From the NCBI GenBank assembly GCA_958510825.1, contig OY294044.1, positions 77,794,895-77,858,894 on the forward strand: a stretch of DNA of 64,000 nt, in the 5' to 3' direction. The notes beneath the pieces were generated by a model that saw only the letters and a list, made by a program, of their open reading frames with translations, did not search any database and was not told the origin of the DNA. Source of the DNA: Brachypterus glaber. Lineage: Eukaryota > Arthropoda > Insecta > Coleoptera > Kateretidae. The position numbers and the translations under genes are program-made. Each line of letters begins with the position of its first letter. Positions within the stretch are counted from its first letter, which is position 1. Positions 33,133-44,815 of this stretch are shown here, piece after piece.

Positions 33133-35019
33133 GAACTATTTTTTAGAAACCCTTAAAAAAATATTATGGAACATATTAGGGAATTCTAAAGAACCATACA
33201 TATAGGTACCAGTTTTTTTGACCAATATTAGCTTAGAAGGTATTTTTTAGATTTTTAGTCCTTTTTGCAAATGAGTTGCTCTAAATATACTACAACTTTT
33301 TTTACTAGTTGTCCTGGATCTTCTTAAAACAAAATCGTCCCGGCCTATTGTGCAGCACCATATTCTATAAATATCAGATTTGGTCCATATAGAGATTTTT
33401 GTAATTAAGTCCTTTTGTCATCATACATAGTCACTACAGACTTTTATTTCTCATATCTGCTATTTTCATGAAAATACCATTTTCTATTTAAATTTAGCTA
33501 AAAAAAATGATAACTTATTTCCCAGCCAAATCTTCATTTGCTTTCATTTTACCTATTTTTTTAATTTAGGTAGTATTATGAAAGCAAATTGAGGCCAAAT
33601 TTATACACTTTATACCCTGGGTCTTGCTTTATTAAAGACTTGAGAGGTTTCATATTTTGGCTACCCCCTAACACCCCCTTATTAGGAGCGAGAACCAGGG
33701 TATGTATGAATTTTGCTTCAATTTGCTTACATAATACTTGACGCCCCCAAAGCCTCTGAAAAAGCTTTTTTTAAATATTATTGTGCATTTTCAATTTTTT
33801 TTTTCATATTTTTGCGTTATATAACGTTTTATATTAAAAAAAATATATATAATTTCATGCATAAAAGGGTGTCATGACCAAGTGCACTTGGTTAGTTGGT
33901 TAGCTAGTTGTATCGTAACTCCTGAACCCCAAAAGCTCAAACCCAGGATCAGTTCTGGCCTCTTCAATCCCAGCATTAAGAAGGAAGGATATAATCCCGG
34001 GTATTTGGAATTGATGGATTGGTCATCAACTCAAATAATCAAACAAATTTTAAAGACCTAAATACTGAATTAGTTTTCTAAAATTTACCATAGGGGACGT
34101 GAATAAAGTATGTCACACTTTTTTTTGGTAATTTTTGACCCCCTTGTCACATTGAGCCACACAGCACTGACCCTCCCCCCTCCCCCTATTGTTACGTCAC
34201 GTTAAATTATATAAAAAAATGTACTTACTTTAAAAATTGTTATTGTATTTTCTTGAAGTTCCTTGAAGTAGAAATAGTAAATCGAGGGGAAATTTGTTCA
34301 TTAAAAAATGTACATCTGCTTCCAATTTGGTTGTGGAAGTACTTACTAATTTATTTCAAGTACTTCCATGTACTTCCAAGTTTTTTTATGTCACCATGTA
34401 CTTCTGCCTCTAAAAAAAAAGTTATACAACTATATTTTACGATTTTAGTAATTTCTAACATCAGTCCTGAAAATCCCAGGATCTACAATTTAATATAATA
34501 CTACACTGACCAAAATAAATTTTATTCCAATAGCCTCAATAATAATACCAAAAAACGATTGATCTATCTTAGCTGAAACACCTGGTATATTCTTTCTTCA
34601 CTGGATAACAAGGCTAATTATATTCTGCAAAAAAAATGCAGTAGGTCGAAGTAACAATACTAAAATATAGATACGATCTTTTCTGTAGTAGTATTTAAAA
34701 CACAATTTTAAAACCTAACCTCAAAATTTTAATTTAATAAGCTATTTTTTATTTCATAGCTTACTTATAGAAAAACTAACATATAAAACTGGTGTGAAAT
34801 CCTCCTATCACATACAGAAACTATTATCATTTTGTGATATATCATAAAAACACTTGTATAATATGTATAATTAAATTATTATAATATTCATACCTTAATA
34901 CATTAGATTTTTCCTTCAAGAACGTCATGCGTTCTTTTTGTTTTTTGAGCACCATATTGTTGTACAACTCTTAGATTTGGTTCCTTTAGTGAAAGACTGT
35001 CTACGGTACTAATAGTTAA
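33133..35019. other. AT-rich intergenic DNA
   Basis: Positions 34094-34205 are a copy of the dispersed repeat with AAAGTATGTCACACTTTTTT followed by a C-rich half (GACCCTCCCCCCTCCCCC) and GTTACGTCACGTTAA. A related copy is at 9176-9250. Positions 34340-34390 carry three GTACTTCCA repeats. No gene seen. Confidence 0.55.
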
Positions 35020-35197
35020 ACTGAAATCAAAATACATCAGCATAAATTTGCCATTCGATTAGGTACACAGTTTTTTGTTGACAAGCTCACCAGCTATGAC
35101 TTTGAAGAGCACATTCGAAGAAACATTGTGTCTAATTATTCACTTGCACTGAATAAAGGCCTACATATTATAGAGAGCCACAGAACACAACTCGCAC
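35020..35197 (+). CDS. Unrecognised coding-like fragment cut by gap
   Basis: A frame open from just after TAA (35017-35019) to the gap at 35198, 59 codons. It contains TEIKIHQHKFAIRLGTQFFV, DKLTSYDFEEHIRRNIVSNY and SLALNKGLHIIESHRTQLA. The mixed hydrophobic and charged composition and the absence of homopolymer residues look like real protein sequence. I do not recognise the family; a LINE or transposase C-terminal piece is as likely as a host exon. The 3' part is lost in the N run and does not obviously resume at 35398. Confidence 0.4.
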
Positions 35198-35397
35198 NNN
35201 NNNNNNNNNNNNNNNNNNNNNNNNNNNNNNNNNNNNNNNNNNNNNNNNNNNNNNNNNNNNNNNNNNNNNNNNNNNNNNNNNNNNNNNNNNNNNNNNNNNN
35301 NNNNNNNNNNNNNNNNNNNNNNNNNNNNNNNNNNNNNNNNNNNNNNNNNNNNNNNNNNNNNNNNNNNNNNNNNNNNNNNNNNNNNNNNNNNNNNNNN
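35198..35397. other. Assembly gap (200 N)
   Basis: Run of N interrupting a coding-like frame on its left side. The right flank is AT-rich DNA. Confidence 0.99.
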
Positions 35398-35462
35398 TTT
35401 CACATCTTGGTTAGAATAATTCTATATTGAAACAGGCACAATTCCGGAAATTGATATATCCG

Positions 35463-35838
35463 TTATTACCACCCGTATAGAAAGGGTATACCTACCTTTT
35501 CTATACGGATGGTAATATCTTAAAATCTCTTTATCCAATACATACAGATAATAAGACAATTACCAGCTTTATTTTAAATAGATAAACTGAATAATAACCC
35601 CCGCGTGGCTTTTACTTTATTGAGTGGATAATTATTTATTTTACCCACTCAACTGTCACTTGTCAAATTATTTTCTTGTAAATGTCATTAAATTTTTTAT
35701 TAAAAATATGAATTCCTAAGCATTTATTGGATAAAACCTTGTATGGGTAAACCGATATTGCCCTCTCGAAAATTAAGCAATTTTCTCATGGGCAATATCT
35801 TATTTTACCCACTAGTACCATAAATAACTATTATCTCG
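35463..35838 (-). repeat. Inverted copy of the 38.8-kb repeat
   Basis: 35517-35838 is the reverse complement, with small differences, of 38783-39112 and of the second copy at 40804-41077: for example AACCCCCGCGTGGCTTTTAC and CCCACTCAACTGTCACTTGT. It includes a shorter version of the hairpin GGGTAAACCGATATTGCCC (loop only AAGC). A separate hairpin sits at 35463-35516 (CCGTATAGAAAGG mirrored by CCTTTTCTATACGG with a one-base difference). Confidence 0.85.
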
Positions 35839-37252
35839 GAAACTAACAGTCCTAAATGTTTTGTAAATTGCTGTGCAATAATATTTATCCTATAATAATT
35901 ATTTTAATACGCTTAAAAGCTTGTTATCAAAAATATTAGTTTTTATTCCCTCTGCCCCTCTTAAAAATAATAATACTAACCATATTTTACGTAACTTATT
36001 TGGTGAAATAATTTTTTGAATCGGATATTCCGTTTAAAAATATTAATGGTTACAAACAAACAGAGAAGAACGGAATTTTTCTTGACACACACTTTTTTCT
36101 GGACGTTTTATGACATTCTAAACCCTAAAATGCAAAAAAATAACACAGCCACACAAAAAAAGTCAAGAATTGTTTCAGAGACCATTGTATTCTCATGTAT
36201 TTTGAGGCGCTGAATATGAATTTAAGGTCAAATATTCAAATGTGGAGAACCGTGCATAAGAGGCAAATTTTTAAAATTTGAAGGGGGGTCGTGTGATGCA
36301 ACATTTTAAAACTAATACATCTCTATTCGATTATATGCTGTTTTAGATATTTTTTGGGGGTTAAAAAAGTGTTGAAAATAGGAATTATCGTCAACATATC
36401 TTTTACAAAATTTAACAATTAAAAAAAAAATTAAATGATATAGGAATAATTTTCACTATAGCCAAGCGCGCTCTCAACTTTATGCTTTAACATTCGTGCA
36501 AGTGAGAAGCAAAATCGTCTATAGTAATTTCGCCGTCTATATAAATAAAAATTTACAGAAAATAACTTTAAAAAATTGCATTATTTATCAAAACAAAATT
36601 AAAAATTCAAAACCTTAAAAAAATGCTTAAAAAATTAAAATTATGTGGTCGAATAGAGAATTTTATTTGCTTTAAAATGATACCACACGACAACCCTTTC
36701 CATTAAAAAAAAATCTTCTATGCCCCTTTCTACATTTTAAAAGCTAAAAGTATCACCATTAAAAAAAAATCTTCTATGCCCCTTTCTACATTTTAAAAGC
36801 TAAAAGTATCAAATATAAGCCAAAAGATAACTTTTAAAAGTTTTCTTATTTAAATGTTTCAATTTTGAAGTTGATATCTTAAGGGGGGGGGGTGGCTTTT
36901 GGAACGCACTGTATATACTTGCAACAAGTATCTAACACAAGTATAAGAAATAGTTTATATTAATTTTTTTTCACTGAATATAAGAAGGGGCGCATTTAGA
37001 AAAACCCGTGCGACTTCAAAGATATGTTAATACAAAGCGAGGTGGCGTCCTCTTCGATACAATTCCGCCGCCCCCGATACGCCACAATCGAGTCACCGTT
37101 GCCGCCTCACCATGGTTACCGGCGCCCAACAATGGTGTTTATTTGTCCTGCGAGACCGCTAACAACGTGGCGGAGAGGCTGATAAGGAAGAGATGATATT
37201 GTACACAAAACAAACCGTAAAGATATGTGATGCTTAGTATTCCGCGATATAC
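35839..37252. other. Intergenic DNA, repeat 36640-36910, GC islet
   Basis: A roughly 61-bp tandem duplication at about 36700-36815 contains CTTCTATGCCCCTTTCTACA twice. The block around it belongs to the dispersed family of 32390-32650. Positions about 37000-37190 are a CpG-rich islet; a 62-residue frame crosses it (see Findings). Confidence 0.55.
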
Positions 37253-38130
37253 TACTAGTCCAGTCAAATAACGAAAAATTCCTGTGTTAAATTGCAATAA
37301 ATGTACACGGGCTGATATTTTAAAGAGTAGTAGTGGATAGTAACAGGGTGATTTGCGTACCCCTTACGCAAATATTGAATAGTGAGTGTGGTTATCTCGC
37401 TAAATACGCATCTTACGATAAAAATGCTTATAACCAATTTTGTTAAGGAGTACATTTTTAACAATTTTTTTTTGCATCATTTTTTAAGTATATTAATAAC
37501 AAATTAGTTATAAATATTCAAAAATTGCCATGTTGGGGGTGAAATTGGTTTTTTCGATTTTTCAGCAAAATTATTTATCGAAGCATAAAAGTGGTTATGA
37601 GCTGTAGCTCTTGAAATTCTCTATAAGTTTTTTAAATTATGCATTTTCATAAGTATTTTGTTACGGTTACAGTGGACACTGAAAGTCGAGTTGCGCCCTC
37701 TGTAACCGTACCAAAGTATCTAAGAAAATTTATAATGTATAGATCTTATAGCGAATTTCATGAGCTACAAGTTTACTCATAACCACTTTTATCGTCCAAT
37801 GAATAATTTGGATGAAAAATAGAAAAAACCAATTTCATCTCCAACGTGACTATTTTTAAATTAACTCGATTGTTATTAATATATTAAAAAAAGATCCATT
37901 CAAAAATTGTTGAAAATTTCCTGCTTAACAAAATTGATCATATGCATTTTTATCGTAATATGCATATTAAGCAGCTCACCCCTAAAATTCAAGATAGCGG
38001 ACACCCCTTACGCAAACCACAACGTGAAAAACTAACAGAAGTGTTATGTTACCATCCACTACTACCCTTTAAAACATCAGCCCGTGTACATTTATTGCAA
38101 TATTATTTGATTGGACTATACTTGTAGTTA
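37253..38130. mobile_element. Foldback element, about 870 bp
   Basis: The left end TAGTCCAGTCAAATAACG is mirrored by TATTTGATTGGACTA on the right. The arms share GCAATAAATGTACACGGGCT, ATAGTAACAGGG-type and CGATAAAAATGC blocks. The centre is a small hairpin ACGGTTACAG...CTGTAACCGT (37672-37710). The right half is repeated at 39656-40149 as part of the tandem duplication. Confidence 0.8.
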
Positions 38131-39655
38131 GGTTCCGAGGTTATTGTCGCAGAGAGTGTGGAAATAAAAGTTTCCGACTGGCGAAAAGAAAAATTCTTCT
38201 GTTCTAAACTATGCACCCAATATTATACAGATCTGTCCAATAGTGACCCCCTCTTAAATTTTGCACGAATGAAGATATCGACTCTACAATTATTTTAAAG
38301 CTCATAAAATTCTCTATTAAGGAGACTTTCTACTTTTAAAAATAATCCTTTCTTAAACAATTTTTTTTTATAGAAAGAAAAAGGATATCATTGTGAAATT
38401 TTGTAGGTATGTTTATTCACATTCAAAGAATACAAATAAATTTTCTTTAGATTTTTAAGCGCGATTTTCTGGCCATAATTTTTTTTTTGAGAAAGACATA
38501 AAAAAACAGTGGTCGCCATGATTCCCGCCTTTTAGATGGACTGAAAAAAAATACAAAACGAAATTATTCAGTATTAAAAAAATTTCAAACATTTTCAAAC
38601 AAAAACGTCCGCCATTTTGTTATTTCTTGGTCAAAAACAGAATTTATCTTTCAAAAACGCTAAAAAAATATACCTTTATATTATTTTTTTCTGGATTTTA
38701 TTTCCAATAAAAAAAATTATAGTGGTTTTTATGTGGGGACCTATTGGGCTACACGCACAATATTTTAAGACAATAATAGTTATTTATGGTACTAGTGGGT
38801 AAAGGAAGATATTGCCCATGAGAAAATTAACCTGCGAGGCGTCAGCCAAGCAGGTTAATTTTCGAGAGGGCAATATCGGTTTACCCATGAGTGCCATACA
38901 AGGTTTTATCCAATAAATATCTTAGGAATTCATATTTTTATTAAAAATTTTAATCACATTTACAAGAAAATAATTTGACAAGTGACAGTTGAGTGGGTAA
39001 AATAAATAATTATCCACTCAATAAAGTAAAAGCCACGCGGGGGTTATTATTGAGTTTATCTATTTAAAATAAAGCTGGTAATTGTCTTATTATCTGTATG
39101 TATTGGATAAAATATTTTTATGCCTGTCATTACGATTCAATTGAAGCAATTTCGAACTTAAAAGGGCACAGCTCCGCCATTTGGAAAGAAAACATTTTGA
39201 TTTTTTTTGAGGTTATCCATTTACTATCCCTTTATACCGTGCCGAGTTAAAAAGATTTAAATAAAAAATTCTTCGGACTTTTATTAAAATTATTTAAAAT
39301 AAAAAAGCTAAAGAAACATAGCTTTTTAAAAAATTATTGTGAGCGACCTCTAGATTTTTTTCATAAATTCTGAAAAAATTCAGGGATGATATTCTTACCC
39401 CAATGCAAAAATTTAAGGGGTGAGACCTCCAAATTTTTCAATTTGAAATTTTGGTGGGTCACTCAAATCTTCACTTTAGACCCAGGGCGTAAATATTTAA
39501 AATTCTTTGGAGTACCAAGCTTGGGAAAAAATAAGTAATTTAGTAAAGTTTTTCACTTCACATTTTAATATACTTTTTTAAATAAAATAAATTAAGCTTG
39601 TTCACAATTAATTTTTAACAACCAAATTGTTTTTTTTTTGAAATTGGAAGTTATA
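37635..39655 (+). repeat. Tandem duplication, copy A (2021 bp)
   Basis: Copy A matches 39656-41620 at a fixed offset of 2021 bp, changing to 1965 bp after 38809. I saw no substitutions in the stretches compared; the only difference is a 56-bp segment (38810-38865) absent from copy B. The left breakpoint lies near the centre of the foldback at 37253-38130; AAATTA is shared at the junctions. Content is foldback arm and AT-rich repeat DNA with no gene; the 61-residue frames are carried along identically. Confidence 0.95.
38797..38886. repeat. Hairpin with variable loop
   Basis: GGGTAAAGGAAGATATTGCC then GAGAAAATTAACCTGC, loop GAGGCGTCAGCCAA, then GCAGGTTAATTTTCGAGAG and GGCAATATCGGTTTACCC. Copy B retains only the outer 16 and 18 bases; the inverted relative at 35745-35815 has a 4-base loop. 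Confidence 0.85.
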
Positions 39656-41620
39656 AATTATGCATTTTCATAAGTATTTTGTTACGGTTACAGTGGACAC
39701 TGAAAGTCGAGTTGCGCCCTCTGTAACCGTACCAAAGTATCTAAGAAAATTTATAATGTATAGATCTTATAGCGAATTTCATGAGCTACAAGTTTACTCA
39801 TAACCACTTTTATCGTCCAATGAATAATTTGGATGAAAAATAGAAAAAACCAATTTCATCTCCAACGTGACTATTTTTAAATTAACTCGATTGTTATTAA
39901 TATATTAAAAAAAGATCCATTCAAAAATTGTTGAAAATTTCCTGCTTAACAAAATTGATCATATGCATTTTTATCGTAATATGCATATTAAGCAGCTCAC
40001 CCCTAAAATTCAAGATAGCGGACACCCCTTACGCAAACCACAACGTGAAAAACTAACAGAAGTGTTATGTTACCATCCACTACTACCCTTTAAAACATCA
40101 GCCCGTGTACATTTATTGCAATATTATTTGATTGGACTATACTTGTAGTTAGGTTCCGAGGTTATTGTCGCAGAGAGTGTGGAAATAAAAGTTTCCGACT
40201 GGCGAAAAGAAAAATTCTTCTGTTCTAAACTATGCACCCAATATTATACAGATCTGTCCAATAGTGACCCCCTCTTAAATTTTGCACGAATGAAGATATC
40301 GACTCTACAATTATTTTAAAGCTCATAAAATTCTCTATTAAGGAGACTTTCTACTTTTAAAAATAATCCTTTCTTAAACAATTTTTTTTTATAGAAAGAA
40401 AAAGGATATCATTGTGAAATTTTGTAGGTATGTTTATTCACATTCAAAGAATACAAATAAATTTTCTTTAGATTTTTAAGCGCGATTTTCTGGCCATAAT
40501 TTTTTTTTTGAGAAAGACATAAAAAAACAGTGGTCGCCATGATTCCCGCCTTTTAGATGGACTGAAAAAAAATACAAAACGAAATTATTCAGTATTAAAA
40601 AAATTTCAAACATTTTCAAACAAAAACGTCCGCCATTTTGTTATTTCTTGGTCAAAAACAGAATTTATCTTTCAAAAACGCTAAAAAAATATACCTTTAT
40701 ATTATTTTTTTCTGGATTTTATTTCCAATAAAAAAAATTATAGTGGTTTTTATGTGGGGACCTATTGGGCTACACGCACAATATTTTAAGACAATAATAG
40801 TTATTTATGGTACTAGTGGGTAAAGGAAGAGAGGGCAATATCGGTTTACCCATGAGTGCCATACAAGGTTTTATCCAATAAATATCTTAGGAATTCATAT
40901 TTTTATTAAAAATTTTAATCACATTTACAAGAAAATAATTTGACAAGTGACAGTTGAGTGGGTAAAATAAATAATTATCCACTCAATAAAGTAAAAGCCA
41001 CGCGGGGGTTATTATTGAGTTTATCTATTTAAAATAAAGCTGGTAATTGTCTTATTATCTGTATGTATTGGATAAAATATTTTTATGCCTGTCATTACGA
41101 TTCAATTGAAGCAATTTCGAACTTAAAAGGGCACAGCTCCGCCATTTGGAAAGAAAACATTTTGATTTTTTTTGAGGTTATCCATTTACTATCCCTTTAT
41201 ACCGTGCCGAGTTAAAAAGATTTAAATAAAAAATTCTTCGGACTTTTATTAAAATTATTTAAAATAAAAAAGCTAAAGAAACATAGCTTTTTAAAAAATT
41301 ATTGTGAGCGACCTCTAGATTTTTTTCATAAATTCTGAAAAAATTCAGGGATGATATTCTTACCCCAATGCAAAAATTTAAGGGGTGAGACCTCCAAATT
41401 TTTCAATTTGAAATTTTGGTGGGTCACTCAAATCTTCACTTTAGACCCAGGGCGTAAATATTTAAAATTCTTTGGAGTACCAAGCTTGGGAAAAAATAAG
41501 TAATTTAGTAAAGTTTTTCACTTCACATTTTAATATACTTTTTTAAATAAAATAAATTAAGCTTGTTCACAATTAATTTTTAACAACCAAATTGTTTTTT
41601 TTTTGAAATTGGAAGTTATA
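39656..41620 (+). repeat. Tandem duplication, copy B (1965 bp)
   Basis: Direct repeat of copy A lacking the 56-bp hairpin interior; the deletion junction reads GGAAGA/GAGGGC with a 2-bp microhomology. Identical sequence elsewhere means either a recent duplication or two haplotypes joined during assembly. Confidence 0.95.
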
Positions 41621-42600
41621 TTTGAAATAATAAATAAAATTCAGATTTTTTTTACTTGTCAAAAAAAGGCATGCCTACTTAAGAATCTTTTTTTTTTAAT
41701 TTAGTATTTTTGGTTTTATAGAAAAATAGATAACTGCAGAACTTTAATCTAGTAGTAAAGTAACGAAGAGTTAATAACAGTCCTGCTGCCCTCCCCACTC
41801 GCAGGCGTTCCTGATCCTGATTAGCTTTTGTTTAAGGCCATTGTTTGCAGCTTTTTATACCGTTATTTTGCTGCTGTTAAATGGCCACCGATGCTTCTTT
41901 TGATATATTGCCGTTTATCAGAATTCGCTTTTTGTTAAATTGACTATTTCATAAAAAAACTAAATGTATCTACTTAGACCAGAAAATGGTCTTGTTGTTT
42001 TTACAATACGACCATTTAACCATTTTTATTAGGTAATATCAATGATGCTCCTAAGCTATTTTAATGTAAAATATGTCCAAACCTAAAATTGAGAAATTTC
42101 CCAACTCCCGAAACAAACCTTTACCCCTGCAAAAATGTTGATGACTAAAAAAGCTCCTCACCCCCAAAAAATTTTCTTAGCCCTGACCGACAATTTTAAT
42201 GACTAAAAAAATAATAAAAAAGTCCTTCTCCCCAAAGGTTTTTTTACCCCTGCCTGAAAAGGTCCTCGCCTCTAAAAAAATAACCAACTGTACTACTCCA
42301 GTTTTTCCAACTGTACTCCGATTTTCCCAACTAGAGAAAAAAGCTTTACCCCTACTGACCAATTTTCCAACTGTACCCCTCAAATTTCCCAACTATTCTA
42401 CCAAATTCCGAAATCTATCACTCAATTTTACCAACTGAACAGTGGATTTTCCCAACTCGAGCGGATTGCCCCATGGGAGCCAAAGTCCAAACCCCTGAGT
42501 AAGATAAATTAACCATTTGACAGAAATGATTGTTGTATTAATACAATATCAGAAATCAAGGGTAACTAATATTCACAAATAGTGAAATGCTTTGAACCTA
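41621..42600. repeat. Intergenic DNA with CCAACT-rich dispersed repeat
   Basis: Positions about 42090-42460 contain TTTTAATGACTAAAAAAA, GGTCCTCGCCTCTAAAAAAA and TTTTCCAACTGTACYCC in iterated form. Similar blocks occur at 44965-45240 and 58470-58630. No gene. Confidence 0.6.
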
Positions 42601-42607
42601 TTTTCAA

Positions 42608-43122
42608 AAAGTTACGCCTTTTAGGGGTTTCATCAAAAGTTTAAGCTGATTATAATTATTGTCGAGAGCATCGAGACAATACATACCGGGTGAGTTTTAT
42701 TTATATCCACCCCAAAAATTAAGATTAATCTTGATTCGATAAAAAATAAGCTTTGCTTTAAACCTAATTTAACTCTTTGGGGACTAGTGGTCCCATAGGG
42801 ACATAAAAAATCACAGTTGCTGCAAGTTTGTTTATACATATGTTTAATATTTTTAGTGTAAAATGACTGGAAAGTAAATAATAGTCATAAAAATGGAATA
42901 AATTAACATATTCAGTATTTTTTTTTAAATATGTCTACTGCAGCAGTAGTCCTTATGGTAGATTACCATTTTTGGATATTTTTGAGTTTTTTAATTAATA
43001 TTTTTTTACATTTTTAAAAATATAGTTTCAATAAATTAAATATTTATTTAACCCTCAAAGGGTTAAAAAAGTTAGGCCTTTTAGGGGTTTCATCAAAATT
43101 TTAAGCTGATTATAATTATTGG
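42608..43122. repeat. 56-bp direct repeat about 458 bp apart
   Basis: GCCTTTTAGGGGTTTCATCA and AAGCTGATTATAATTATTG occur at 42615-42660 and again at 43076-43121. The intervening segment holds a fragment of the CGAGACAATACATACCGG family. Confidence 0.75.
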
Positions 43123-43429
43123 TTTTTATAATGTGAAATATTTATATTTATACATACCGGTATACCATGTACAGTGTCGGACTAGCCAGTTTGAGGCTTG
43201 TAAGACTTATAATGTGAGGTCCCCTAGGGGACCCCGAGTTGAGAAAGGATTTTTCCCCAAAAATAAAAGTAATAACTGAAAAATATGTGATGACTCCAGA
43301 TTTGGTTCAGTAGAGGAGGGCCGCCCAAAGCATACATGCAAAAAGTCCCCAAAAGTGGGGAGCCCATGAGATTTTTCGAACTAACTCACCTATCCAGTGC
43401 GACAATGCTACGGTAGCCAAAAAAGATCT

Positions 43430-44815
43430 ATGTAAACTTTTATACTCAATATTTATTTCGTTATATCGAGAAACGAAACTTCTTGTCTTGATTGTCGAGA
43501 GTATCGAGACAATACATACCGGGTGAGTTTTATTTATGTCCACCCCCAAAATTAAGATTAGTCTTCATTAGTTAAAAACGAAATTTTGGTGATTTCTATA
43601 ACTTTATATTGGCCTTAAAATAGCGGATTTAATTTTTGTGTGTTTACTTCCGGTTTTCACAGGAAGTGGCATAAATATGTTTTTTTTTTAACAAACTGTA
43701 ATTTTTTACATTTTGAAAAGACCAAACCAAAAATTTTATCTATAAAAAACTGACTGTTTTTTTTTTTAATTTTTTTTATATCCCATTAGTAACTCATAGT
43801 AGTATATCACTTGATATCAAGTTTAAACTATAAAGTACGGGTGACCGGGGCTAATTGTTGCACTTCTCATTCAATTTCAGTTTTTCTTTTAATTTTGTCT
43901 TTTTTTTTTTTTAATTAACCAAATGGTAATTTTAGCTGCATTTTTAAGTAATATTATTATAAGATAACATGAAAAAATTTATAGGGCATTAGAGTTATTA
44001 TGATCTTTTTTTGTAGTCTCGTCAAATGCGACAACGTGCCCCGGCACTTAAAGTATGTTTTTTTTGAAGAAATATAAAGGCATTTATAAAAATTATAAAT
44101 AAATAATGAGACACGTTCCTTCCCAAAAGCCGATTGTTATCTAACCTTTCAACCTTGTACAAAAATTGTCAACTTAGTAATTAAATAATATTTTTTCATT
44201 TTTTTTTTTAAATTTGATTTAAAGTAATAAACGATTTTATTTGCTATGCTACAAAGTTTCACAGTTGAACGCAGTTTTTAATAAAAAAAATGCGAATAAG
44301 GAAATGGTATACCATGCAGATATCTCCAGCTCATGCGACAACTAGCTCCAAACCAAATGGTGGTCAATTTTACCTTATGTATCAAGTACTTTCTAGTTCT
44401 TCGACAACTAGCCCCGGTCACCCCTTCTAAAATGTCCCTATACCGTGAATTTTAAATGTTATTTTTGGCTATAGGATTTTCTGAACATCTTCTGGACACA
44501 TATGTCCCTACAGGAGCGAAAGGTATTTTTAAATATCTGCTGGTACATATATGTCCCTACAGGAGCGAAAGGGTAAAAAAACATATTTAAGCCACTTCCG
44601 GCGAAACCGGAACTGAAAAAAAAATCAAATTCGCCATTTTATAAACAATGTAGAATTATATAAATCCCCAAAGTTTCGTTTTTATTGAATGAAGATTAAT
44701 GTTAATTTTGAGGGCGGACATAAATAAAACTCACCTGGTATGTTGATCTTGTCTTGACCATTTCTAATTTCTTGTCTCGTCTAGCGAAAGTTTTAATTTT
44801 CCAGACTCTTGAAAT
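43430..44815. mobile_element. 1.4-kb foldback element
   Basis: Arms about 43430-43690 and 44570-44810: GTGAGTTTTATTTATGTCC against GGACATAAATAAAACTCAC, and ACTTCCGGTTTTCACAGGAA against the mirrored TTCCGGCGAAACCGG. The outer text CGAGACAATACATACCGG links it to 42663 and, more weakly, to DNA around 6600 and 7640. It encloses a second, TA-type element. Confidence 0.8.
43838..44424. mobile_element. Nested element with GGGTGACCGGGGCTA ends
   Basis: The left end CGGGTGACCGGGGCTAATTG is mirrored by CGACAACTAGCCCCGGTCAC. TA lies outside the left end and a TA occurs four bases beyond the right. Internal motifs ATGCGACAACGTGCCCCGG (about 44026), ATGCGACAACTAGCTCC (about 44334) and TCGACAACTAGCCCCGG (44401) repeat the terminal motif. 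No coding frame remains. The style matches the two pogo/Tigger-like elements in this window. Confidence 0.65.

Noticed and set aside
35128..35430. Open frame continuing through the 35.2-kb gap
   Set aside because: The gap length is a placeholder, so continuity of frame across it has no meaning. Only the left 59 codons are reported.
37942..40823. Two pairs of identical 61-residue frames as a duplicated gene
   Set aside because: They lie in foldback arms and AT-rich repeat DNA and are identical only because the 2-kb segment is duplicated.
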